A stretch of DNA of 20,653 nucleotides, taken from the NCBI GenBank assembly GCA_964344495.1, contig CAYFNI010000036.1, forward strand, positions 1 to 20,653. The letters are read 5' to 3'. Within the stretch, counting starts at the first letter, position 1. Each line of letters opens with the position of its first letter. The position numbers were made by a program, and so were the translations under genes. Source of the stretch: UBA6136 sp964344495 (GTDB lineage: Bacteria; Pseudomonadota; Gammaproteobacteria; Methylococcales; Methylococcaceae). Positions 14,916 to 20,653 of the stretch are shown piece after piece. The notes beneath the pieces are model-generated. The model saw only the letters and a list, made by a program, of their open reading frames with translations, did not search any database and was not told the origin of the DNA.

Positions 14916-15422
14916 TCAGAGCTCTGCCAGCACGGCCTCGACACTTGAGACGCCAAACTGACCCGAGCCCTCGACGCCCAGGTAGCGAACCACGCCATGA
15001 TCGACAATCATGGCAAAACGCTGCGAGCGGATCCCCATGCCATTGGCACTCAGGTCGCGCTGCAGACCCAGACGGGTCACGTAGGCGGCGCTTCCATCGG
15101 CCATCATGCGAACCTTGCCCCCGGCGTGCTGTTCCCGTCCCCAGGCGGCCATGACGAAATGGTCATTGACCGAGAGACACCACACGTCGTCCACACCCTT
15201 CTGTTTCAGGTCAGCATAATGCTCGATGTAACCGGGCAAATGCTTCAAAGAGCAGGTGGGGGTAAACGCACCGGGCAGGCCGAAGATGACGATCTTTTTG
15301 TCCATGATCAGCGAGCGGACATCATGGGTCTGAGGATTGACCGGGCAACCTGTGGCCGGATCGAACTCGGCGCACTCGATCAGACTGCCTTCCGGCAGGG
15401 AATCACCGACTTGAATGGTCAT
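14916..15422 (-). CDS. Prx5-type peroxiredoxin
   Basis: Thiol peroxidase that reduces hydrogen or organic peroxides. The 168-residue protein has the Prx5 signature PGAFTPTCS with peroxidatic Cys57 and Thr54. SVNDHFVMAAWG (84-95), KVRMMADG and LSANGMGIRSQRFAM match the AhpE/Prx5-like bacterial family, as does a basic residue near 132-134. Other cysteines are Cys17, Cys26 and Cys82; which one resolves, or whether glutathione does, cannot be told. The ATG at 15422 has AAGGAG about seven bases upstream and is preferred over the open frame to 15482. It lies 129 bases downstream of fxsA on the same strand; a 10-base direct repeat lies about 50 bases before the start. Confidence 0.93.
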   Translation of the reverse strand: MTIQVGDSLPEGSLIECAEFDPATGCPVNPQTHDVRSLIMDKKIVIFGLPGAFTPTCSLKHLPGYIEHYADLKQKGVDDVWCLSVNDHFVMAAWGREQHAGGKVRMMADGSAAYVTRLGLQRDLSANGMGIRSQRFAMIVDHGVVRYLGVEGSGQFGVSSVEAVLAEL

Positions 15423-15473
15423 GCTGTACTCCTTGGATTGACCGTTGCAGAGGTCACAAGGATGGCCGAACCC

Positions 15474-15497
15474 AGACGCCAAGTCAAAGACGCCAAG
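15474..15497. repeat. Direct repeat upstream of the peroxiredoxin gene
   Basis: AGACGCCAAG occurs twice (15474-15483 and 15488-15497), 14 bases apart start to start, about 52 bases before the peroxiredoxin start. It could be a binding site or chance duplication; no known operator was recognised. Confidence 0.35.
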
Positions 15498-15551
15498 CCG
15501 GAGTGAGTCATTTAAAACCCTATCAAAAACAGGGGGATGGGCGGCGGCGTC

Positions 15552-15986
15552 TCAGTCCTCGCGCCGGTATTCGCCCTCGATGATCGAGTCGGGGGCTGAC
15601 GCCGGTTCTCCTGCCAGACCCGCTGTAAAGAAGCGACTGGCCATCAGGCGATCCGCCAGCCGATTGCGCACGGCGGGTATCAGACAGGGTAGGGCCAGCA
15701 AATCGGTCAGGGGGCCCGGTATGACCAGCAAGACCCCGCCAATGACGCCGATGCCGGTGCGGATCACATCCGCGGCGGGCAGTTCACCGCGTGCCAGTGC
15801 TTGCTGAGAGCGAAGCAGGGCGGTCATGCCCTGATAGCGAATCAGGCTGATGCCGACCGCGGCGCCGAGCAGGACATACAGCAGGGTGGCCAAAAAGCCG
15901 AACAGGGCGCCCAGGCGGATAAGCAGCACAATTTCGAGCAGCGGCAATGCCGCCAGAACAAGGAAATAGGGTCGGCCAATGTTCAT
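15552..15986 (-). CDS. fxsA: FxsA family membrane protein
   Basis: A 144-residue inner-membrane protein. In E. coli, overproduced FxsA eases exclusion of phage T7 by the F plasmid; its normal role is unclear. Hydrophobic segments are visible at about 7-25, 27-50 and 76-103. They include the family block LEIVLLIRLG near the N-terminus and GVIGGVLLVIPGPLTDLLAL, whose PGPLTD motif is diagnostic. The C-terminal 30 residues are polar and acidic (EGEYRRED). The ATG at 15986 begins the first helix; the Shine-Dalgarno is weak. It is divergent from cutA with 52 bases between the starts and precedes the peroxiredoxin gene on the same strand. Confidence 0.9.
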   Translation of the reverse strand: MNIGRPYFLVLAALPLLEIVLLIRLGALFGFLATLLYVLLGAAVGISLIRYQGMTALLRSQQALARGELPAADVIRTGIGVIGGVLLVIPGPLTDLLALPCLIPAVRNRLADRLMASRFFTAGLAGEPASAPDSIIEGEYRRED

Positions 15987-16002
15987 TGAAGGTCTACCGG
16001 TT

Positions 16003-16008
16003 TAGAAT
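16003..16008 (+). promoter_or_regulatory. Possible -10 element for cutA-dsbD-tlpA
   Basis: TAGAAT, one base off the TATAAT consensus, lies 30 bases before the cutA ATG in the 52-base divergent gap with fxsA. No good -35 is found at 16-18 bases upstream, so the assignment is tentative. Confidence 0.35.
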
Positions 16009-16038
16009 CGCGCCACTTTTTAAGTCGTGCTTTGTGCC

Positions 16039-16371
16039 ATGCCGGTCGATTACTGTCTAGCTTTGTGTACATGTCCCGATGCAGAATCGGCCCGCACCGT
16101 CGCGATGGTGTTGGTGGAACGGCGGCTGGCCGCCTGCGTTAACATCCTGCCGGGCCTGACCTCCATCTATGCCTGGCAAGGTGATATTGAAACGGCCGAC
16201 GAACATCTGCTTTTCATCAAGACCCGGACGGAACAGTTCGACGCCCTCGAATCAGCGATCAAACATCTGCACCCTTATGATATTCCTGAAATCGTCATGC
16301 TCCCTCTGCTGCAGGGCAGTGCGGATTACCTTGCCTGGATCAGCCAATGCGTAGGCCCGGCAGTCCGATGA
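16039..16371 (+). CDS. cutA: CutA1 divalent-cation tolerance protein
   Basis: A small trimeric ferredoxin-like-fold protein linked to copper tolerance in E. coli; its true activity is debated. The 110-residue product shows the family blocks LCTCPDAESA, VERRLAACVNILPGLTSIYAWQG and HPYDIPEIVMLPLLQGSADYLAWI. I prefer the ATG at 16039, which matches family N-termini; a GTG at 16027 is in frame. It overlaps dsbD by four bases (ATGA, 16368-16371), so the two are probably translationally coupled. The cutA-dsbD order is also found in E. coli. Confidence 0.93.
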   Translation: MPVDYCLALCTCPDAESARTVAMVLVERRLAACVNILPGLTSIYAWQGDIETADEHLLFIKTRTEQFDALESAIKHLHPYDIPEIVMLPLLQGSADYLAWISQCVGPAVR

Positions 16372-18698
16372 CGATCGTCGGGTTCCGCCAGTGGACTGCA
16401 TGCCTGCTGGGGGCGCTGCTTTGCTTGCTCCTGCCGGGGCAGGTGTGTGCTGTCAATCCGGCCGACCTGCTCTCGAATGAACAAGCCTTCCGGCTGTCTT
16501 CCCGCATTGAGAAGGATGTGGTCATCCTGAACTGGGACATCGCCGATGGTTACCATCTTTACCAGAAGCGGTTGAAATTCACTTCCAAAACGCCCGGTGT
16601 GGGTTTGGGGGAAGCCCTGATGCCCAAGGGCGAGACCAAGCATGACGATGCCATGGGCGTCATGGAGATTTACCGCGGGCATGTCCAGATCAAACTGCCA
16701 CTGCGACGAGAGGCGCCGGGTCCGGAGGCGATTCAGATTGAGGTTAGCTGGCAGGGTTGTGCCGATGCCGGGGTTTGTTATACCCCGGTCAGGCAGGTTC
16801 TGACGCTGAACTGGCCGACAGGGGCCGCTACCAAGCCGCCCGCCGAAACCAAGGGGACCCGCATGGCGGATGTCTTCAGCGCGTTGGGTCTGAAGCCGAA
16901 AGGCCAGGGTGATCTGCTGCCGCCGGATCAGGCGTTCCGGTATGCGGCCGAAGTCAAGGATGGCCACACGCTGTGGGTCAGCTGGCGCATTGCTGACGGT
17001 TATTACCTGTACCGGGAAAAATTCGGCTTTGCCTTGAACGGGCCTGACGGTGTCGCGTTGGCCGCCTACCAGATTCCTCATGGCGAGCCCAAGCAGGATC
17101 CGGAATTCGGTCCGGTCGAGATTCTCCGCGGGGATATCGGTTTTGCGCTACCGTTGCAGCGATCCAGCGAAACACCGCTAAAAATCGAGCTGAAGGCGGC
17201 GTTCCAGGGGTGTGCTGACCGCGGAGTCTGTTACCCGCCGATGGAGAAAGTCCTGAGTTTCGATCTGCCTGCCGCTGCGGCCGGGGTCGGGCAATCGGTG
17301 GTATCGGAAGCGATCGAACCGGCACCCTTGGGCGAATGCGAGATCGGCCCGGCCACCGGGTTCGTCGAGACTGATCAGCGCTCCGAGCAATGTGCGATTG
17401 TCGATGGGCTCAAGCAGGACACCGTCTGGTTGACCGCGGCGAGCTTCCTGGGCATGGGTCTGTTGCTGGCCTTTACCCCCTGCATCTTCCCGATGATTCC
17501 AATCTTGTCCGGCATCATTGTCGGGCACGGACACAAGATCACCACCGGACGCGCCTTCGCGCTGTCGCTGAGTTACGTGTTGGCATCCGCTCTGGCCTAT
17601 ACCGTATTCGGGGTGCTGGCCGCCCTGTTCGGACATAACCTGCAGGCGCTGCTCCAGGAGCCCCGGGTCATCGTGGCGTTCAGTGCCGTCTTCGTCCTGT
17701 TGGCCCTGTCGATGTTCGATCTGTTCACTTTGCAGTTGCCGGGCTTCATCCAGAACCGGATTGCCAGCCTCAGTCATCAACAGCATGGCGGTACCCTGAC
17801 GGGCGCGGCGGTCATGGGGGCACTGTCAGCCCTGATCGTCGGACCGTGCGTGGCAGCGCCGCTGGCGGGTGCCCTGATCTATATCGGTCAGACGGGGGAT
17901 GCGCTGCTGGGCGGCATGGCTTTGTTTGCTCTGGGGCTTGGCATGGGGATCCCGCTGCTGGTTATCGGTGCATCCGCCGGCAAACTTCTGCCACGCGCCG
18001 GCATCTGGATGAACGCAGTCAAGGCTGTATTTGGCGTCGGCCTGCTGGCGATTGCCACATGGCTGCTGGAACGGGTCTTGCCGCCGGCTGCGACCCTGCT
18101 GCTATGGGCCTTGCTGCTGATTGTGCCGGCCATCTTCATGGGGGCGCTCGATACCTTGCCCGAGACGACCTCCGGCTGGCGGAAACTGTGGAAAGGGCTC
18201 GGCATTGCCATGCTGGCCTATGGCATCCTGCTGCTGATCGGCGTGGCCTCCAACAGCACCGATCCGCTTCAACCGCTGCGGGGCGTCATGGCGGTGACTT
18301 CGCCCGGCGGCGAGCATGGGCAGGCCAAACGGTCCCTGACCTTCGAGCCGGTGAATTCCGAGCGCGATCTGGACCGAGCGCTGGCCGAAGCGGCCGCGCG
18401 CGGGCAGCGAGTGATGCTGGACTTCTACGCCGATTGGTGTGTGTCCTGCAAGGAAATGGAGCGCTATACCTTCACCGATCCGGCCGTGATTGATGCCTTG
18501 AGCGGATTTCGACTATTGAAGGCAGATGTCACTGACAACACGGCCCAACATACGGCGCTCATGCAGCGGTTTAGTCTGGTCGGACCCCCGGCAACCTTGT
18601 TCTTCGGCCCGGATGGCCAGGAGTTGAAGTCGTTGCGGGTGATCGGTTACGTTGAGGCCGACGATTTTCGAGCCCATATCGGCAAGGTAGGTCCATGA
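16368..18698 (+). CDS. dsbD: Thiol:disulfide interchange protein DsbD with duplicated alpha domain
   Basis: Carries electrons from cytoplasmic thioredoxin across the inner membrane to periplasmic oxidoreductases (DsbC, CcmG and similar). The 776-residue protein is about 210 longer than E. coli DsbD. It has a signal peptide to about Ala28, then two consecutive alpha domains: the first with GCADAGVC (Cys131, Cys137), the second with GCADRGVC (Cys282, Cys288). The eight-helix beta domain follows, with AFTPCIFP (Cys372) and VGPCVAAPL (Cys494), then the periplasmic gamma thioredoxin domain DWCVSCKE (Cys691, Cys694) with a cis-proline region VGPPATLFF. Two further cysteines (324, 342) lie between alpha 2 and the membrane. 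All catalytic pairs are kept. The start at 16368 overlaps the cutA stop (ATGA), and its stop overlaps the next start the same way. The operon with a TlpA-like thioredoxin suggests that protein is a client. Confidence 0.95.
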   Translation: MTIVGFRQWTACLLGALLCLLLPGQVCAVNPADLLSNEQAFRLSSRIEKDVVILNWDIADGYHLYQKRLKFTSKTPGVGLGEALMPKGETKHDDAMGVMEIYRGHVQIKLPLRREAPGPEAIQIEVSWQGCADAGVCYTPVRQVLTLNWPTGAATKPPAETKGTRMADVFSALGLKPKGQGDLLPPDQAFRYAAEVKDGHTLWVSWRIADGYYLYREKFGFALNGPDGVALAAYQIPHGEPKQDPEFGPVEILRGDIGFALPLQRSSETPLKIELKAAFQGCADRGVCYPPMEKVLSFDLPAAAAGVGQSVVSEAIEPAPLGECEIGPATGFVETDQRSEQCAIVDGLKQDTVWLTAASFLGMGLLLAFTPCIFPMIPILSGIIVGHGHKITTGRAFALSLSYVLASALAYTVFGVLAALFGHNLQALLQEPRVIVAFSAVFVLLALSMFDLFTLQLPGFIQNRIASLSHQQHGGTLTGAAVMGALSALIVGPCVAAPLAGALIYIGQTGDALLGGMALFALGLGMGIPLLVIGASAGKLLPRAGIWMNAVKAVFGVGLLAIATWLLERVLPPAATLLLWALLLIVPAIFMGALDTLPETTSGWRKLWKGLGIAMLAYGILLLIGVASNSTDPLQPLRGVMAVTSPGGEHGQAKRSLTFEPVNSERDLDRALAEAAARGQRVMLDFYADWCVSCKEMERYTFTDPAVIDALSGFRLLKADVTDNTAQHTALMQRFSLVGPPATLFFGPDGQELKSLRVIGYVEADDFRAHIGKVGP

Positions 18699-19213
18699 TG
18701 CGTCGAGTGCTGTTGCTGGTCTTTGTGGGTCTGATCGCCGCCCTGGCGGGCTTATTGAGCTATCGTTGGTGGAGTGCCGTCCCGCCGCCGGCATTGCCGG
18801 AGCCGATGCTGGTGGATCTGGACGGCCGCGCTCACGCTCTGGCGGACTGGCGCGGCAAGGTCATCGTGCTGAACTTCTGGGCGACCTGGTGCCCGCCCTG
18901 CCGCGAGGAAATGCCGGCCTTCGCCGAGTTGCAGCAGTCGCTGGGGGACAAGGGCCTGCAAATGATCGGTGTGGCCATGGATGACCCGGCGGATGTGCGT
19001 GGCTACCTCGCCGAGCATCCTGTCAATTACCCGATTCTGGTGGGGGATGCCAGCGTACCGGCATGGGCCGACAGTCTGGGCAATGAAATCGCTGCCTTAC
19101 CCTTTTCCGTCGTGCTGGATCGGCAAGGTCAAGTGCGCTATGCCCATACCGGTGTGTTCCGTCGCGAACAGGTTCTTGAACACGTCATGCCCTTGCTGGG
19201 CGAGTCACAATAG
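18695..19213 (+). CDS. TlpA/ResA-like membrane-anchored periplasmic thioredoxin
   Basis: A 172-residue protein with an N-terminal signal anchor (about 5-22, LLLVFVGLIAALAGLLSY) and a thioredoxin fold in the periplasm. FWATWCPPCREEMP holds the redox pair Cys66-Cys69, GVAMDDPADVRGYL is the typical TlpA insert, and ALPFSVVLD supplies the cis-proline. Family members reduce cytochrome c apoproteins, copper chaperones or other periplasmic disulfides. It overlaps the dsbD stop by ATGA (18695-18698), so it is cotranslated with its probable electron donor. CcmG is a possible alternative name, but no ccm genes are nearby. Confidence 0.9.
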   Translation: MMRRVLLLVFVGLIAALAGLLSYRWWSAVPPPALPEPMLVDLDGRAHALADWRGKVIVLNFWATWCPPCREEMPAFAELQQSLGDKGLQMIGVAMDDPADVRGYLAEHPVNYPILVGDASVPAWADSLGNEIAALPFSVVLDRQGQVRYAHTGVFRREQVLEHVMPLLGESQ

Positions 19214-19237
19214 CCATGCGTCAAACCGGACGATTCG

Positions 19238-19266
19238 TGGACATTTAGGCGACGTTTCGGCAAAAT
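19238..19266 (+). promoter_or_regulatory. Sigma70-type promoter for aroQ-accB-accC
   Basis: TGGACA (19238-19243) and CAAAAT (19261-19266) are separated by 17 bases, matching consensus at five and four positions. Transcription would start near 19273, giving a leader of about 35 nt before aroQ. Confidence 0.5.
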
Positions 19267-19307
19267 GGCCGCGCTTTTTACCGTTTTTGGAGCGTTGTCG
19301 ACCCTAC

Positions 19308-19760
19308 ATGGCCAGCATTCTTGTTCTCAATGGTCCGAACCTTAATATGCTGGGTGTCAGGGAGCCGGGGCTCTACGGCAGTCTGACGCTGGGGGACATC
19401 GAATCCCGATTGAATCAGGTGGCGCAGGAAGGCGGGGTCGCACTTGCCTGTTTCCAGAGCAATGCCGAGCATGAGTTGATTGATCGCATTCATGCCGCCT
19501 ATCGGGAGGGTGTTGCATACATCCTTATCAATCCGGGCGCGTTCACGCACACCAGCGTGGCGCTGCGGGATGCCTTGCTGGCCACCCGCATTCCGTTCAT
19601 CGAAGTGCATCTTTCCAATGTCCATGCGCGGGAGCCGTTCCGCCGGCATTCATACCTGTCCGATATCGCTCAGGGCGTCATCTGTGGTCTGGGCGCGCCG
19701 GGGTACGAACTCGCGCTCAGAGCCGCCATGAACGCCATTACTTCACATCAAGGTCAATAA
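19308..19760 (+). CDS. aroQ: Type II 3-dehydroquinate dehydratase
   Basis: Converts 3-dehydroquinate to 3-dehydroshikimate in the shikimate pathway; a cytoplasmic dodecamer in this family. The 150-residue protein has NGPNLNMLG (8-16), the mobile-loop Arg18 and Tyr23, SNAEHELIDRI (51-61), Asn75 and His81 in NPGAFTHTS, His101 in EVHLSN and Arg112 in the REPFRRHS segment. It has the same general form as Pseudomonas AroQ. The ATG at 19308 is set by MASILVLNGPN; the upstream frame runs through tlpA and is not used. The Shine-Dalgarno is poor (GGAG 15 bases away). accB begins four bases after its stop, the familiar aroQ-accB-accC order. Confidence 0.96.
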   Translation: MASILVLNGPNLNMLGVREPGLYGSLTLGDIESRLNQVAQEGGVALACFQSNAEHELIDRIHAAYREGVAYILINPGAFTHTSVALRDALLATRIPFIEVHLSNVHAREPFRRHSYLSDIAQGVICGLGAPGYELALRAAMNAITSHQGQ

Positions 19761-19764
19761 CACG

Positions 19765-20223
19765 ATGGATATCCGCAAAATAAAAAAATTGATCGACATG
19801 ATCGGCGAGTCCGATGTCGCTGAAATCGAGATCCACGAAGGGGAAGAATCGGTTCGCATCAGCCGTCACAGCTCCATTCCGGTTGCCGCACCGATTTATG
19901 CGCCGGCGCCGATCATGGCCGCGGCCGCACCCGTGGCTGAATCGGCACCCGACACCTCGGTCAAGAAAGGCGATGCAGACCCCCTGACGGGTCATGTTGT
20001 CCGTTCACCGATGGTCGGTACCTTCTACCGCTCGCCGACGCCGGGTGCCAAGGTGTTTGTCGAGCTCGGCCAGCGGGTCGAGTCCGGCCAGACGCTGTGC
20101 ATCATTGAGGCGATGAAAATCCTCAACCAGATCGAAGCCGACAAGTCGGGCAAGGTTACGAAAATTCTGGTCGAGAACGGGCAGCCGGTGGAATACAACC
20201 AGCCGCTGTTCGTCATCGAGTAA
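19765..20223 (+). CDS. accB: Biotin carboxyl carrier protein of acetyl-CoA carboxylase
   Basis: Carries carboxybiotin between AccC and AccAD in malonyl-CoA synthesis. The 152-residue protein has an N-terminal segment (MDIRKIKKLIDMIGESD), an Ala/Pro-rich flexible linker (about 38-66) and a biotinyl domain (about 74-152) with VRSPMVGTFYRSP and the biotin site EAMKI, Lys118 being the modified residue. Most homologues read EAMKM; the Met-to-Ile change after the lysine is a mild oddity. The thumb and C-terminal VIE are normal. It is translated four bases after aroQ and 46 bases before accC. Confidence 0.96.
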   Translation: MDIRKIKKLIDMIGESDVAEIEIHEGEESVRISRHSSIPVAAPIYAPAPIMAAAAPVAESAPDTSVKKGDADPLTGHVVRSPMVGTFYRSPTPGAKVFVELGQRVESGQTLCIIEAMKILNQIEADKSGKVTKILVENGQPVEYNQPLFVIE

Positions 20224-20269
20224 TCACGATCCACCGCGCCACTTCACGACCGGATAATCGAGCTCACAC

Positions 20270-20653
20270 ATGATCGGTAAAATCCTGATTGCCAATCGGG
20301 GCGAAATCGCCCTGCGTATTCTGCGTGCCTGCCGCGAACTCGGCATCAAGGCCGTCGCCGTCCACTCCGAGGCGGACCGCGACCTCAAGCATGTCCGGCT
20401 GGCTGACGAATCCGTCTGCATCGGTCCGGCGGCGTCCAGGGAAAGCTACCTGAATGTTCCTGCCATCATCAGTGCTGCGGAGGTCACCGACTCCGAGGCG
20501 ATCCATCCGGGTTACGGATTCCTCTCCGAAAACGCCGATTTTGCCGAGCGCGTGATTCAGAGCGGCTTCATCTTCATCGGCCCGAAACCTGAAACCATCC
20601 GCGTCATGGGTGACAAGGTGGCGGCCATCGAGGCAATGAAAAAGGCCGGCATC
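20270..20653 (+). CDS. accC: Biotin carboxylase, N-terminal part, runs off the right edge
   Basis: ATP-dependent carboxylation of biotin on AccB, the first step of acetyl-CoA carboxylase. 128 codons of about 450 are visible: the N-terminal pre-ATP-grasp domain beginning MIGKILIANRGEIALRILRAC, HSEADRDLKHVRLADE, the IHPGYGFLSENADFA block and the GDKVAA segment that leads into the ATP-grasp. The ATG at 20270 follows accB by 46 bases. It forms the AccB-AccC functional pair. Confidence 0.96.
   Translation, partial: MIGKILIANRGEIALRILRACRELGIKAVAVHSEADRDLKHVRLADESVCIGPAASRESYLNVPAIISAAEVTDSEAIHPGYGFLSENADFAERVIQSGFIFIGPKPETIRVMGDKVAAIEAMKKAGI

Overview
The window reads as a chromosomal segment of a gammaproteobacterium with fairly high G+C. 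The nearest resemblance by motif is to Pseudomonas- and E. coli-type housekeeping proteins. The combination of CysB, FxsA, FdhE, ClcB-type ClC, PEP carboxylase and the cutA-dsbD and aroQ-accB-accC pairs fits that class. A sulfur-oxidising, autotrophic lineage such as Halothiobacillaceae is possible, but this is only a guess. I see no rRNA, tRNA, CRISPR array, insertion sequence or prophage.

Positions 1-11166 are all on the minus strand. From right to left in transcription order they carry: a FixJ-type response regulator; cysB; a ClcB-type chloride transporter with two CBS domains; a 58-residue two-helix membrane protein; ppc, followed by a clear intrinsic terminator; a compact cysK-cysE-serB cluster; and the 5' end of gltB behind a strong sigma70 promoter with a long structured leader. 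The metabolic theme is carbon skeleton supply (Ppc), amino nitrogen (GltB) and serine-to-cysteine synthesis. SerB makes serine, CysE makes O-acetylserine, CysK makes cysteine, and CysB is the usual sulfur regulator.

Positions about 11200-13900 look different. G+C is lower in sampled stretches, several inverted repeats lie close together, and there are one weak small ORF and one large secreted protein. That protein looks like a TIM-barrel glycoside hydrolase with a C-terminal beta-sandwich domain. This is the accessory-looking part of the window.

From 13900 on the layout is mixed. fdhE (+) converges on a Prx5-type peroxiredoxin gene (-), which is followed upstream by fxsA (-). fxsA is divergent from a tightly coupled cutA-dsbD-tlpA operon (+) with two ATGA stop/start overlaps. 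The DsbD is unusual in carrying two consecutive periplasmic alpha domains. aroQ-accB-accC (+) follows behind its own promoter, and accC runs off the right edge.

No wholly new system is evident. The best candidates for a second look are the double-alpha DsbD with its coupled TlpA-like partner, the secreted glycosidase-like protein in its low-G+C, repeat-rich setting, and the structured gltB leader.
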